NCBI GenBank assembly: GCA_963751695.1
Contig: CAVVVP010000004.1
Location: forward strand, 310,001-374,000
Reading direction: 5' to 3'
Source of the DNA: SZUA-22 sp963751695
GTDB taxonomy: Bacteria > Bacteroidota > Ignavibacteria > Ignavibacteriales > Melioribacteraceae
Length of the DNA: 64,000 nucleotides
In this document: positions 41,733 through 52,178 of the stretch, in pieces
Numbering within the stretch: position 1 is the stretch's first letter
How the letters are laid out: the number at the start of each line of letters is the position of its first letter
Program-made: the position numbers and the translations under genes
The notes under the pieces: model-generated
Told to the model about the DNA's origin: nothing
What the model saw: the letters and a program-made list of their open reading frames with translations, nothing else
Databases searched by the model: none

Positions 41733-42200
41733 TTGGAAATACTGGCTGAACTACACCCGATATTAATTCATTTCCCTATTGCGTTTTTTGTACTCTACTT
41801 TTTGTTTGAATCAGCAGGAATTTTACTAGAAAAAGAGTATCTTATAAAATCAGCTCTGATCATACTAACATTAGGAGTTATCGGATCGATTGAAGCTGTA
41901 TTAACCGGTAATAAAGCGGCAGAGTTATTACAGTCTCAAAATTTATTGACTGGGGAAATTAAAGAATTAACAGAAACTCATGAAACTTGGGCAACCATTA
42001 CACTGTGGTTTTACTTTTTTGTACTTGGATTTAGATCATATCTTGCAGCAAAAAAGAAGTTTGTTGGTAAAATAAGATATATATTTATTGTACTTTCAGT
42101 AATCGGAGTCTTCTTTATTTACAAAACAGGGGAATACGGCGGTAAACTGGTTTTTGATCATGGTGCAGGCACAAAAATATTAAAGAAAAACGATCAATGA
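41733..42200 (+). CDS. DUF2231-type integral membrane protein
   Basis: A 155 aa protein with four predicted helices (about 5-26, 36-56, 86-103, 116-134). L-H-P-I-L-I-H-F-P-I-A near the start is a hallmark of DUF2231 membrane proteins, whose histidines may bind haem or metal. The start is TTG with AAGG seven bases upstream. It overlaps the next gene by four bases and is probably co-translated with it. Function unknown. Confidence 0.72.
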   Translation: MEILAELHPILIHFPIAFFVLYFLFESAGILLEKEYLIKSALIILTLGVIGSIEAVLTGNKAAELLQSQNLLTGEIKELTETHETWATITLWFYFFVLGFRSYLAAKKKFVGKIRYIFIVLSVIGVFFIYKTGEYGGKLVFDHGAGTKILKKNDQ

Positions 42201-42790
42201 AATTAAATAGATTCATTCAAATATCATTTTTCCTGGTTTTTTTATCTTCCTCAAGTTATGCACAGCTTGGTCAAGCAAAAGGTCTCTTTTTCTCTCTTGG
42301 AATTGGACCTAAAATTCCAATTGGAGAATATTCAGCAACAAATGGATTAGGCATTGGGCTTGATCTAACTTTCTCCTACGCTGATAATAAAATTTTACCG
42401 TTTTTTCTTTATACCAAACTTGGATATCAACATTATCCTGCTTCAAACAATTTAATTAATTCATCAGATTATGCATCGTATATGACGAATGAATATCTGA
42501 TTCTTCCGGGGTTAAGGTACTACTTTGCTCCAATGGTTGAGGATGAGATCTTACTTATGCCAATTCTTGAAGCAGGGCTTTCAATTGGTTTTTTTAACAA
42601 CTCTCATGTATTTAAAATAGATTACAATAAAAATGATTATACCGAAACACTTACGAAGTTTGGCTTTCATGTTGGTGGGGGATTTTCAATGTTTCTTCTT
42701 GAAGCCACTCTAAATTATTTCTTTTTTAGAGATAATCATAGTTTATCTCTCGACCTCAGAATTCAAATTCCTGCATTTGCAAAACTATAA
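42197..42790 (+). CDS. outer-membrane beta-barrel protein, unknown
   Basis: A 197 aa protein with a signal peptide (to about residue 22, S-Y-A-Q) and alternating strands: F-F-S-L-G-I-G-P-K-I-P near the start, F-H-V-G-G-G-F-S-M-F near residue 155, and an aromatic-rich end. This fits a small outer-membrane barrel. It overlaps the DUF2231 gene by four bases. No family recognised. Confidence 0.55.
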   Translation: MKLNRFIQISFFLVFLSSSSYAQLGQAKGLFFSLGIGPKIPIGEYSATNGLGIGLDLTFSYADNKILPFFLYTKLGYQHYPASNNLINSSDYASYMTNEYLILPGLRYYFAPMVEDEILLMPILEAGLSIGFFNNSHVFKIDYNKNDYTETLTKFGFHVGGGFSMFLLEATLNYFFFRDNHSLSLDLRIQIPAFAKL

Positions 42791-42798
42791 GGATATAG

Positions 42799-43578
42799 AT
42801 GGAACTAAATAATATACTCTTAAAAATTGAAAATCGAATTGCGACGATAACAATTAATAGACATGAAAAACTAAATGCGTTAAACCACCAAACTCTAGTA
42901 GAATTAGATATAGCTTTTGAGCAAATTAAATCTGATGACTCAATCTCAGTGGTGATAATCACAGGTTCTGGAGAGAAAGCATTTGTTGCTGGGGCAGATA
43001 TTTCTGAGTTGACAAAACTTGATAAAAAGTCAGGGAAAGAATTTTCTGAGTTTGGACAATCGGTTTTTAATAAAATAGAAGACCTTGAAAAACCCGTTAT
43101 TGCTGCTGTTAATGGATTTGCACTAGGGGGTGGTTGTGAACTTGCATGTGCATGCCATATTCGGTTTGCTTCATTAAATGCAAAATTCGGGCAACCGGAA
43201 ATTAACCTTGGGTTAATTCCAGGTTATGGAGGAACTCAAAGATTAGCAAGGCTAATTAATACTGGTCGTGCACTTGAGTATACATTAACTGGAGATATGA
43301 TTAGCGCTGAAACTGCACGAGAAATTGGATTAGTAAATCGAGTCTACCCTAATAATGAACTGATTTCAAAAGTTGTTGAGTTCGCTGAAAAGATTATTTC
43401 AAAAGGAAGTGAGGCGATTGCAGCTTCTATGAAAAGTGTTATTAGTACGCATTATCTCTCTCAAAAAGATGGAATGACTTTAGAAGCGAAGCTATTTGGT
43501 AGCTTATGTGAAACTGACGATTTCAAAGAGGGAACAACAGCCTTTCTCGAAAAAAGAAAACCCAACTTTAAGAAGTAA
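42799..43578 (+). CDS. enoyl-CoA hydratase/isomerase family protein
   Basis: A 259 aa crotonase-fold enzyme. The oxyanion-hole segments A-G-A-D-I-S-E-L and N-G-F-A-L-G-G-G-C-E-L and the catalytic region P-E-I-N-L-G-L-I-P-G-Y-G-G-T-Q-R carry both glutamates expected of a hydratase (in G-C-E-L and P-E-I). The size is that of a stand-alone short-chain enoyl-CoA hydratase in beta-oxidation or butyrate-type pathways. Neighbours do not point to a specific pathway. Confidence 0.9.
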   Translation: MELNNILLKIENRIATITINRHEKLNALNHQTLVELDIAFEQIKSDDSISVVIITGSGEKAFVAGADISELTKLDKKSGKEFSEFGQSVFNKIEDLEKPVIAAVNGFALGGGCELACACHIRFASLNAKFGQPEINLGLIPGYGGTQRLARLINTGRALEYTLTGDMISAETAREIGLVNRVYPNNELISKVVEFAEKIISKGSEAIAASMKSVISTHYLSQKDGMTLEAKLFGSLCETDDFKEGTTAFLEKRKPNFKK

Positions 43579-43595
43579 AAATAATCCTTAAAAAA

Positions 43596-44585
43596 ATGCT
43601 CAAAAAAAGAAAACTCATTTATGGTTTAATTTCATTAGTACTAATTCTAATTATATCCAATGTACTTATCGAGAAATTAAGACCTGCACCAAATATTGAA
43701 AAAGCCGAAGAATTACCTCGTCATATTATCGAGCAATTATTCATTGAAACTCTAAATGAATATGGAATTTCTAGTGAATGGGTAAGTAAAATAAAATTGA
43801 AAAAGAAATCAGATTCTTTAGAGTACAGCTATAAAATAAAGCTTCCTTTGGAAGTCTCCATAGTATCATTCATTAAAGATGTAAATTCAGTTTTTGTGGA
43901 TAAGCCTGTTACTATTGAGTCAGAAGAGAGAAAAAATTACAGTAATTCTGAAATAAAAATTTACTCAAATGAATACCTGAAATTCGATGCAAATATTATT
44001 CATGATAGGAAACTAAAAAGAGAGCATTCAGAATACAGTTTTGTTGTAAAAATCGACAATGAAATTACTGAAGATCACCTACAAAAATTATCTAATCTTT
44101 ATTTCGATTATATGCTGGCTTTCATCCCTTCTGAATTTAGTTCGGAATTACTCTCAAAATTTGATAGCGAGTATTTGGTTATTTTAAATGATGACATTAG
44201 TGATTCCAGGTTTATGCTCGATGAAGAATTCAGTAAGAAGAAACTTGAAAATGCTATTAAGGAGATTATCATCACTTATGGAAGAAAAACATTATACATA
44301 ATTGATGAGAAAGCAAAGTTATATGATTCAAAGATATACAGTTTGATTAAAGATGAATTTGAAAAGAGAGGAATCAGAATTTATTCTTTAAGTTCACTTA
44401 CTCCATTAAAAGCCGACACAAATAAGCAACTTCATTCCTTATTCAATTTTTATATCACTAGCTTGAAAGGGAAAGAAGGAAAAAACTTCTTTATTACTTA
44501 TCATGATCTTTTAGAGTTGAATCCTATGATTGAAACTCAGATGAAGAGAGGTGATAAAGTTAATAAGCCAAGATTCAATCAATAA
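43596..44585 (+). CDS. membrane-anchored hypothetical protein
   Basis: A 329 aa protein with one N-terminal membrane helix (residues about 7-26), so most of it lies outside the cytoplasm. The remainder is a mixed alpha/beta, Lys/Glu-rich sequence; L-V-I-L-N-D-D-I-S-D near residue 190 and a later T-L-Y-I-I-D-E could be strand ends of a divergent hydrolase fold, but no catalytic motif is convincing. It converges on the M16 peptidase gene with an 11-bp overlap. I do not recognise a family. Confidence 0.5.
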   Translation: MLKKRKLIYGLISLVLILIISNVLIEKLRPAPNIEKAEELPRHIIEQLFIETLNEYGISSEWVSKIKLKKKSDSLEYSYKIKLPLEVSIVSFIKDVNSVFVDKPVTIESEERKNYSNSEIKIYSNEYLKFDANIIHDRKLKREHSEYSFVVKIDNEITEDHLQKLSNLYFDYMLAFIPSEFSSELLSKFDSEYLVILNDDISDSRFMLDEEFSKKKLENAIKEIIITYGRKTLYIIDEKAKLYDSKIYSLIKDEFEKRGIRIYSLSSLTPLKADTNKQLHSLFNFYITSLKGKEGKNFFITYHDLLELNPMIETQMKRGDKVNKPRFNQ

Positions 44586-45939
44586 TATTTCCAAAGCGAT
44601 CTAATTCAGTAATACTCTTGCCCCAAATAGAATTTAATTGAGGTAGTACTGACTTTCGATTACCAACAACAAGATAAACAAGATCTTCTTTAATTATTCT
44701 CTCTTGTGCTGCTCTTAAAATATCTTGCTTCGAACAGTTTTCGATGTTATTGATATAATTATCAAAATAATTATTTTCTAAAGAAAAATGGATCATTGTG
44801 GTAAGATTATTTGCTATTTGTGAAAAAGTCTCAAACATTGATGGAAATCTTTTTACAAGGTATGATTTGGCAAAATCAATCTCCTCATCAGAAATCTGCT
44901 TTTTAATTCCAGAAATTTCATTATCAATTTCCTTAATTGCTTTGTCTGTATTTTCACTTTGCACTGATGTAGCAATCTGAAAGTGACCAATACTTTCATT
45001 ATAAGAAAAGCTAGATGAAACACCATACGTAAATCCTTTATCCTCTCTAAGATTAAGGTTGAGCCGACTTGAAAACTGACCGCCCAAAATCGAGTTTAAT
45101 ATCAATTTTGAAAAGTAGTCAGGATCTTTTCTAGAATTAGAAATATGACCAACTCTAATCTCAGACTGAGCGGCATCATCTTTATGAATAAAATAGAGTT
45201 TTTTTGCTTTTTTTGAAGGTTGTACAAATGTAAAATTTTTAGTGAACTTATTATTCAATTTGGAAAAATGATTCTCAAGCTCAGATTCAAGTTCATCTCT
45301 TGAAATACTCCCAGCTACAATAAGATGCGAGTTTTCCAAACTGAAATAATCTTTATAAAACTCAAGAACCTCATTATTGTCAATTGATTCTACTGTTGAA
45401 CTTTCTCCGATAATAGGATGAGAAAATTGAGATGAATTATAAATCTGCTTTTTGAATCCTGCTGATGCAATGTATGAGGGGTCATCATAACTTCGAACTA
45501 TTTTGGTTTGAAGTTTATTTTTTTCTCTAATAAAATCATCCTCTGAAAAAAGTGGCTCAGAATAAATCTTTGAAAGTAGTTCAGTAGATTTTGAAAGTTT
45601 ATCTTTCATAGAAAGCATATTCAGATGGATCAAATCACTATCAGTGGATACTCCAAATATCGATCCCAATGATTCGATTTCATTATCGAGTTCCAAAGCC
45701 GAGTATTCTCCAGCTCCTTCATCAATTAGAAGAGATGTAAGGTATGAAAGCCCCAAACCTTTTTTTTGATCGTATTTACTTCCTGCATTAGTTATAAGAT
45801 TCATTTGCACAATTGGCAGATTGTTTTTCTCGACAAACGTTACCTTCAATCCACTTGCTAATATAAATTGTTGAATCCCCGGAAGTCTAAATTTTAGAGA
45901 TTTATTTGGTAAGGGTGGGTGTTCTCTATTATCCATCAT
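44575..45939 (-). CDS. M16 peptidase-like protein lacking the zinc motif
   Basis: About 454 aa, starting at 45939, where ATG follows AAGGAGG by nine bases. The two-lobed M16 fold is visible (G-L-S-Y-L-T-S-L-L-I-D-E-G, then R-E-D-K-G-F-T-Y-G-V-S in the second lobe), but the HxxEH zinc site is replaced by S-L-L-I-D-E. Such partners usually shape the chamber with an active subunit, like the alpha subunit of mitochondrial processing peptidase. The gene lies directly after a catalytic M16 gene, so the two probably form a heterodimer. Confidence 0.87.
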   Translation of the reverse strand: MMDNREHPPLPNKSLKFRLPGIQQFILASGLKVTFVEKNNLPIVQMNLITNAGSKYDQKKGLGLSYLTSLLIDEGAGEYSALELDNEIESLGSIFGVSTDSDLIHLNMLSMKDKLSKSTELLSKIYSEPLFSEDDFIREKNKLQTKIVRSYDDPSYIASAGFKKQIYNSSQFSHPIIGESSTVESIDNNEVLEFYKDYFSLENSHLIVAGSISRDELESELENHFSKLNNKFTKNFTFVQPSKKAKKLYFIHKDDAAQSEIRVGHISNSRKDPDYFSKLILNSILGGQFSSRLNLNLREDKGFTYGVSSSFSYNESIGHFQIATSVQSENTDKAIKEIDNEISGIKKQISDEEIDFAKSYLVKRFPSMFETFSQIANNLTTMIHFSLENNYFDNYINNIENCSKQDILRAAQERIIKEDLVYLVVGNRKSVLPQLNSIWGKSITELDRFGNIID

Positions 45940-47209
45940 TTCCCACCTCCTTAGGAACGATTTGAAGTTCAACAAAGTTTTTACTCAAGTAATTTTTAAG
46001 ATTTGCTTTTACATCTTCAACTCCTAAGTTCGTCATTCGTTCAAGATCAAATACAAATGAATTTGGCTCATTTAAATATGTATTATATTCGTTCAATTGG
46101 TTTGTTAACGTACTTAAATTCTGCAGAGAATAAATAAAGGATGAGGTCACGGCATTTTTAGATCTCTCTAATTCTTCACTAGTAATCCCTTCTTTCTTTA
46201 TTCTAACAAGCTCCTTAAAAATTTCATTCTTTAACGTATCAAGTTCAACTCCAGGTTTTGCAGTAGCAACTATTATAAACATACCAGCCAAATTACCAGA
46301 ATATTGGAAACTGGAAATATCCTGAGCGATCTGCTTTTCGAAAACCAATGTTTTGTGAAGTCTTCCATTTTTTGAGCCAGTAAGAATATCTGAAAAGACA
46401 TCCAATGATGCATCATCATCACTAAATGATTTTGCGGATTGCCAAGTTAGGTACAACTTGGATAACTGTACATTATCTTCATGCACGATTTTTATATTAT
46501 CTTTTAGTTTAAATTCAGGTACTTCTATCGTAGGGATATTATCACCAGCAGGAATCTCTTCAAAATATTTTTTTATAAGGCCCAGAGCTGAATCATATTC
46601 GATGTCGCCACCAACAACAAGATTAGCATTGTTTGGTGAATAGTAAGTTTTAAAAAAATCTTTAACGTCGTCAAGTTCAAAATTTTCTATATCTTTCATC
46701 CAGCCTATTGTTGGCCAGTGATAAGGATGATCTTTAGGGAATAGATTTGAGAATATTAATTCCCAAGCTAAACCGTATGGTTGATTGTCGTATCTTTGTC
46801 TTCTCTCATTCATTACAACATCTTTTTGATTGTCCAGCTTTTCTTGAGTTAAAGCATCAAGCAGAAAACCCATTCTGTCAGACTCCAACCAAAGAGCTAA
46901 CTCTAACGAATTTGAGGGGACTGTTTCGTAATAATTTGTTCTGTCTATACTTGTTGAACCATTCAAATTTCCGCCGGCTTCTTCAATATATTTGAAATGC
47001 ATTTCTTTGGGAACGTTCTTGGAACCTTGAAACATCATATGTTCGAACAAATGTGCAAAACCGGTTTTACCGCTTACCTCATTAGCGGAACCAACTTTGT
47101 ACCATAAATTTACTGAGACAATAGGCAAGCTGTTATCTTTATAAAGAATAACTTCTAAACCGTTGGAAAGAGTATGTTTTTTATATTTTATATTCAGTAT
47201 TTCGTTCAT
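45929..47209 (-). CDS. M16 family zinc metallopeptidase, catalytic subunit
   Basis: A 426 aa pitrilysin-type peptidase. The inverted zinc motif H-L-F-E-H is in F-A-H-L-F-E-H-M-M-F-Q-G-S, with the distal zinc-ligand Glu expected in N-E-R-R-Q-R. There is no signal peptide, so it appears cytoplasmic. Its C-terminus overlaps the start of the inactive partner gene by about 11 bp (translational coupling). Processing of small or unfolded peptides is the likely role. Confidence 0.9.
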   Translation of the reverse strand: MNEILNIKYKKHTLSNGLEVILYKDNSLPIVSVNLWYKVGSANEVSGKTGFAHLFEHMMFQGSKNVPKEMHFKYIEEAGGNLNGSTSIDRTNYYETVPSNSLELALWLESDRMGFLLDALTQEKLDNQKDVVMNERRQRYDNQPYGLAWELIFSNLFPKDHPYHWPTIGWMKDIENFELDDVKDFFKTYYSPNNANLVVGGDIEYDSALGLIKKYFEEIPAGDNIPTIEVPEFKLKDNIKIVHEDNVQLSKLYLTWQSAKSFSDDDASLDVFSDILTGSKNGRLHKTLVFEKQIAQDISSFQYSGNLAGMFIIVATAKPGVELDTLKNEIFKELVRIKKEGITSEELERSKNAVTSSFIYSLQNLSTLTNQLNEYNTYLNEPNSFVFDLERMTNLGVEDVKANLKNYLSKNFVELQIVPKEVGNDG

Positions 47210-47227
47210 AGAAGAATTATGCTTTCA

Positions 47228-48439
47228 TTAATTTTTTAGGAAAAATTCAATTCTCTCCAATTTTCCATCAATCTCAGGATTTGGATAGACATTAAATATC
47301 TTACAAAGTAGGGGATAGATGTCAATATTCCTTATCGTTCCGGTTTTTATATTCGAATTAAAATTTGGGCCTGCGGCGACGAAAATTCCATGCATGTACA
47401 ATTCCTCTTTTATATAGCCATGATTCCCTTTGCTGCCATATTTTTTCATGCTTGAAAGCTCCCAATTGTTTACTAGAGACCAACCGATTTCCGCAACTAC
47501 TATAATGGAAAAAATATTCTTATTATCTCTAAAATGGAAGTAATCTGGGATCTCTTCTTTTTTGTAAACGGTAAAATGATCTTCATTCAATTTCAATCTG
47601 TGATAAACTGAATCATAGTGTTCAGAACTTGGTTCAATCATCAATATTGGTTTTGATCCTCCAGATTTGTATTCAAGACCACTAAGTAAATTTTCAAAAT
47701 TAATAATTTTTGCAGTATCAATTTCTGTCATACCATGATCGGATACAAAAACTAGATTAACACTATCTACCATCCCAATTTTATTAAGTTCTTTGTCCAA
47801 GTATCCTACGAGTGTATCTAATCTTTTAATTGATTCATTTATCTCTGGAGAGTTTGGGCCGAAATCATGTCCATAAGAATCAGTATCATGAAAGTAGAAG
47901 GAAATAAACTTTGGCCTTTCATTGTAGGGTAATTTAAGCCAATTGATAACCCCATCAATTCTATCTTTGTATGGTTCAGTGTGTTTGTAACGTTTGAAAT
48001 AGGTCGGTCGTCTTTTAGGATCGTTTAATTCTGAACCAGGCCAAAAATAACTTGCTGTTATTATTCCATTATTTTCCAATGTTTCCCAAATGGGTTCACC
48101 TTTGTACCATAATGGATCTCTAACTTTGCTTGTATCTCCAATTCTGTATACCTGGCCGGTGTGAATATCTGTAAATGTATTAAATATTATTCCATGATTT
48201 TCTGGATGGATTCCTGTTACAATAGAATAATGATTTGGGAAAGTTTTTGATGGAGTAACAGGCTTCATCGATAGCGCTCTTACTCCACTATCAATAACTT
48301 TATCTAGATTTGGGGTTATTCCTCTATCAAGATAGTCCCATCTAAATCCATCAAAAGAGATTAGTAAAACATAGGGAGAAGACTGAGCAAAGGCCGATGA
48401 GAAAAATATAAAAATGAATAAAATCAGATACTTTTTCAT
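47228..48439 (-). CDS. type I phosphodiesterase/nucleotide pyrophosphatase
   Basis: A 403 aa exported enzyme with a signal peptide (to about residue 18) and an alkaline-phosphatase-superfamily core. The catalytic Thr is in P-S-K-T-F-P-N-H-Y, with metal ligands in L-I-S-F-D-G-F-R-W-D, H-D-T-D-S-Y-G-H and V-S-D-H-G-M-T. This is the ectonucleotide pyrophosphatase (NPP) pattern, cleaving nucleotide or phospholipid phosphodiesters in the periplasm or at the surface. Substrate not determined. It follows the TonB receptor gene but is separated from it by a terminator. Confidence 0.9.
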   Translation of the reverse strand: MKKYLILFIFIFFSSAFAQSSPYVLLISFDGFRWDYLDRGITPNLDKVIDSGVRALSMKPVTPSKTFPNHYSIVTGIHPENHGIIFNTFTDIHTGQVYRIGDTSKVRDPLWYKGEPIWETLENNGIITASYFWPGSELNDPKRRPTYFKRYKHTEPYKDRIDGVINWLKLPYNERPKFISFYFHDTDSYGHDFGPNSPEINESIKRLDTLVGYLDKELNKIGMVDSVNLVFVSDHGMTEIDTAKIINFENLLSGLEYKSGGSKPILMIEPSSEHYDSVYHRLKLNEDHFTVYKKEEIPDYFHFRDNKNIFSIIVVAEIGWSLVNNWELSSMKKYGSKGNHGYIKEELYMHGIFVAAGPNFNSNIKTGTIRNIDIYPLLCKIFNVYPNPEIDGKLERIEFFLKN

Positions 48440-48525
48440 AAAAATGAATTTGTTGTTTTTATTTTACATTCCCAAATATAAGTAAAGTTGGATTGCTTTT
48501 TTTTCGATAAAGTTTATAAATAAGC

Positions 48526-48553
48526 AAAAAAAAACCCCCACGAAGTGGGGGTT
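48526..48553 (-). terminator. terminator after the TonB-dependent receptor gene
   Basis: A nine-base perfect inverted repeat AACCCCCAC / GTGGGGGTT around GAA, flanked by T tracts when read on either strand, 22 bp beyond the receptor stop. It should isolate the receptor from the phosphodiesterase gene. Confidence 0.9.
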
Positions 48554-48575
48554 TTTTCACTAAATCCAATAAAGA

Positions 48576-49514
48576 TTAGTTAAATGCAATTGCAACACCA
48601 GCATTAAATGATCTTGGTAATCCTAAGTATACTTCTGCTCTTTGAGCAGAGTGACTTGGAGCACCACTGATACCATTATATGCACTGTTATCAGTTGCAT
48701 CTTGTACATAAATTGTATCAAGTATGTTGAATGCATGTGCAAATACTTGGAATGTAACTCCTGACAAGTTGAAAGGAAGATCGTAGAAGAGGTGGAAATC
48801 CAAAAGGTTGTAAGAAGGAGCTTTCCAACTTTGTCCTCTATCATCAGGATCAGTTCTTCCGGTTGGTTCAAATTGTGCATACATATTTGTATACATTTTC
48901 CAAAGTACTTGTACTGACATACCTTTAACTGGATAAACAGTTGCTCCAAGCACAAATGATGTTTGTGGTTGATCAGCAACTTTAAAGTCTTTAATATAAT
49001 AAGTGAATTCTGTTTGAGTATCATTAGCATAGTCTCTATAGGTTCCTGTTACATCATCAGTATACACCCAGTTACCATAAGATACGACACCATCTAATCT
49101 AAGCAGTTGAACTGGCATGTAATTAACTTCAAGTTCAACACCCATATGACGTGCATCTAGTCCTAATAAGTTAACTAAGTTATCATTACCATCTGCATCC
49201 TGAACGCCAATAGAATTTGCTCTGTCCATCCAAGTTGTATAATAGACATTTAGATTAGTGTTAACTTTATTATCAGCAAATTTATTAATTGTTCCTACCT
49301 CAAATGATGTAAATGTTTCATTTTTAGGATCTTCTGCTACAACACCATCATAGTCATTAATAGCTTGATCAAATACAGGAACTTTACTAACATAACCAGC
49401 ATTGAAATAAACACTGTTAGTACCTGTAAAACGGTAAGAAGCACCACCTTTTATTTGATATCCAGGAATGTATCCATCAGTTTCAGAATTTGAATTTGCC
49501 ACCTGAACCATCAT
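48576..49514 (-). pseudogene. TonB-dependent receptor, C-terminal part after frameshift
   Basis: This 312-codon frame is the barrel end of the receptor that begins at 51273. It starts in mid-barrel (Y-Q-I-K-G-G-A-S-Y-R-F-T-G) and ends with an aromatic C-terminal strand (F-N-A-G-V-A-I-A-F-N), as outer-membrane receptors do. It has no signal peptide of its own and overlaps the upstream frame by 32 bp. Removing one A from the AAA at about 49497-49499 fuses the two frames cleanly. It could be a real mutation or an assembly error. Confidence 0.85.
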
Positions 49515-51273
49515 TTTGGAAGTGATCTAAATAAGTATATTTGATCATCGAATATCCTAGAGTAGCGAAAGCAGTAACTTTATCTTTTGAGTATTCACCT
49601 TGCGCATAACCGCCTAACCAGTCAACTGTGTTAGTATTATAATAATCAATTTTGCCACCGAGACCTTTTTGATTAGAAGATGCGAAATCATCACCGTCAA
49701 ATTCAAAATAGCTGCCACCTAAAAGATCTCTAACTTCTCTATAGTGATCAATCTCAGCTGTTCTCCAATCCACACCAAATGAGAGTTTCCAGGTATTATT
49801 TAGTTTCCAATATAATTTCGAGATTAAACCATATGTATTTTGATCATTTCGGCTGTTTCTAAGAATACCAGTGGAACCTGTGCTTGAAGCAGCATTTTGA
49901 GCTATTGTTGCGTTATAGTCAACAATACGTGTTGGCTCTGTATCATAGTCCCAAACAACTGAACCATAAGTACCTGTACCACCACCAATACCGCCAGACC
50001 AGTATGCAGTTGTATATAAACTGACTTTTTTAGAGAATTGTGAGTACCAGTTTAGGTTAACTATTGGTTTGTGGAAGAAGTTTTCTCTTTCCATTATAAA
50101 GCCAGGATCATATCTATCTTGTGCTGAACCTTCTGCACTGAATGCAAACATTGAAGTTGTCCATTGTTTACCCTTATATGATTCATCAACTTTGCTCCAG
50201 TTTTCGTTGTACTTTCGACCATTTGGAGATTCATCTTTTGCCGCAAGATCATCTGCTGAATAACCTAATTCATCTCTTGCATATTCATGGCTGTAAGTCG
50301 CAGCATTTTGTTTATATAAGTTTTGTCCATGTCTCTGAGGAGCACCAATTGCATATAATTCTAATCTGTTAGAGTTGTTAATTTCATAACTCAATCCAGC
50401 ATAATATGCCCATGCATCTGTCCAGGTTTTATTGATGAGTCCATCACCAGTCTTTTTAACAAGGTTTAAGTTGAATGCAAATTTACCCATTTTGCCAGAG
50501 TTGGCATGTAAAGTTGTTTTTAAGAATCCATCATTACCGAATTCTTGTTTTAGACCAACACCAAATTTTTGAGCAGTTGGGTCTGTAACAATATTCATAG
50601 TACCACCAATAGAAGGTGTAGCCAAGTTAACTGCACTCAAACCTCTTTGTACCTGAATAGATGAAGTTGCATCGCCAACACCATCCCAGTTTGACCAATA
50701 TACCCAGCCATTTTCCATGTCGTTTACAGGTACACCATTTATCATGATGGCAATATTTCTTTGATCAAAACCACGAATGTTAATTCTTGCATCACCAGCG
50801 CCGCCACCTTGTTGTGTTGCATAAACAGAAGGAGTAGTATTCAAGATCATAGGAATGTCTCGAGAACCCAACTGAGCTTCCATTTGTTTTTTATCAATAT
50901 TTGTAAATGCAACCGGTGTTTCTCTCTCTTTCGCACGATCAGCAAGTACTGTTACGTTTAGAGAGAATTGGTAATCTTTCAAGGTAAAGCTCAACTCCAT
51001 ATTATTTGTGAGATTTACTTGTTCCTCGATTGTTTCAAAACCGATATAGCTGCAGACCATTGTATAATTGCCTGCTTTAATTCCTGAAATTGTGTAGTTA
51101 CCATCTGCATCTGTGGCAGCACCCAAAGAAGTGCCTTTAACATACACATTTGCCCCTATCAATTTTTCCCCAGATTCAGTGCTGGAGACTGTCCCAGAAA
51201 CAGAATAATTCTGAGCAAGTAGTGCTGAAGTAAACATAAGCATCAGAACTACGGTTTTGTAAATTTTCATCAT
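49483..51273 (-). pseudogene. TonB-dependent receptor with carboxypeptidase-like domain, N-terminal part
   Basis: The frame holds 596 codons: signal peptide (residues 1-20), a carboxypeptidase-regulatory-like domain (about 22-100, with G-A-N-V-Y-V-K-G-T-S-L-G and D-A-D-G-N-Y), a plug domain (about 110-235, with R-I-N-I-R-G-F-D-Q-R and I-M-I-N-G-V-P-V-N-D), and the first barrel strands. It stops at a TGA right after K-F-K-F because of a one-base shift. The next frame continues the barrel, giving about 900 aa if intact. Such receptors import large or scarce ligands using TonB energy; the ligand is unknown. Confidence 0.87.
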
Positions 51274-51538
51274 AAAGCATCCTTATAATTTGTTTATAAA
51301 ATAAGTTAGTTAGGTTTTATTTCAAGTGTAATAATAAAGATATTGGAGGATTAAGGTCAACTGTTTTTAAACAATTAATATTAATTTAATACTTGATCGT
51401 AATCATTTTGATTTCGTATATTTAAAGCTCCCATTCAATCAAATAGAATCTGCTATCTTTTATTAAGTTTTTATAAAGAATTCTAAATAATTTTGCCATC
51501 TTTAGAAATGTTTTTCCTCTAAATAATTTGATAATATT

Positions 51539-52033
51539 ATGACTGATTTAAATACAAAAACCAAGAATATTAAGCTCGTAATTACAGACGTTGACGGAGT
51601 TCTAACTGACGGTGGTCTATACTATACTCACGAAGGATTAGTAATGAAAAAATTCAATGTGAAAGATGGACTTGCCACTAGACGACTTAGAGAACACGGT
51701 TTTGAATGCGGTATAATTTCTACTGACGGACCGGAACTAATCGAAGTTAGGAATAAAAGATTAAAAATGGATTTTGTGATCACTGGAACTTGGGAGAAAC
51801 TGGATAAACTGAAAGAACTTTGTCTAGAACGAGAAATCAGTTTTGAAAATGTTGCCTATCTTGGTGATGACATTAATGATCTTGAAATTATAAATGCAGT
51901 TGGTTTTTCTGCTTGCCCAAGTGATGCCATTTCGACAGTAAAAGAATCTGTTGATTACATTTGTAGAAGAAAGGGCGGCGATGGAGTTTTTAGAGAATTT
52001 GCTGAATTGATTATTAATACAAATGCTAGATAG
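51539..52033 (+). CDS. kdsC: KdsC-like HAD phosphatase (KDO 8-phosphate phosphatase)
   Basis: A 164 aa capless HAD phosphatase of the KdsC/YrbI type, which makes free KDO for lipopolysaccharide. Nucleophile motif I-T-D-V-D-G-V-L-T-D-G, motif III-IV Y-L-G-D-D-I-N-D-L-E, and C-terminal C-R-R-K-G-G-D-G-V-F-R match the family. Start at ATG 51539. A related sugar-phosphate specificity cannot be excluded. Last clear housekeeping gene before tRNA-Pro and the low-density region. Confidence 0.87.
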   Translation: MTDLNTKTKNIKLVITDVDGVLTDGGLYYTHEGLVMKKFNVKDGLATRRLREHGFECGIISTDGPELIEVRNKRLKMDFVITGTWEKLDKLKELCLEREISFENVAYLGDDINDLEIINAVGFSACPSDAISTVKESVDYICRRKGGDGVFREFAELIINTNAR

Positions 52034-52104
52034 TTATAAATTGTTTACTACTAGTAATTTCAAGATTCTAACTAAAAAATTGGAAATTTGAATCAGTTTT
52101 AACT

Positions 52105-52178
<74 letters not shown>

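Noticed and set aside
48623..49030. A 135-codon frame within the receptor barrel.
   Set aside because: A different frame of the same barrel sequence; the amino-acid composition is not protein-like for this genome.
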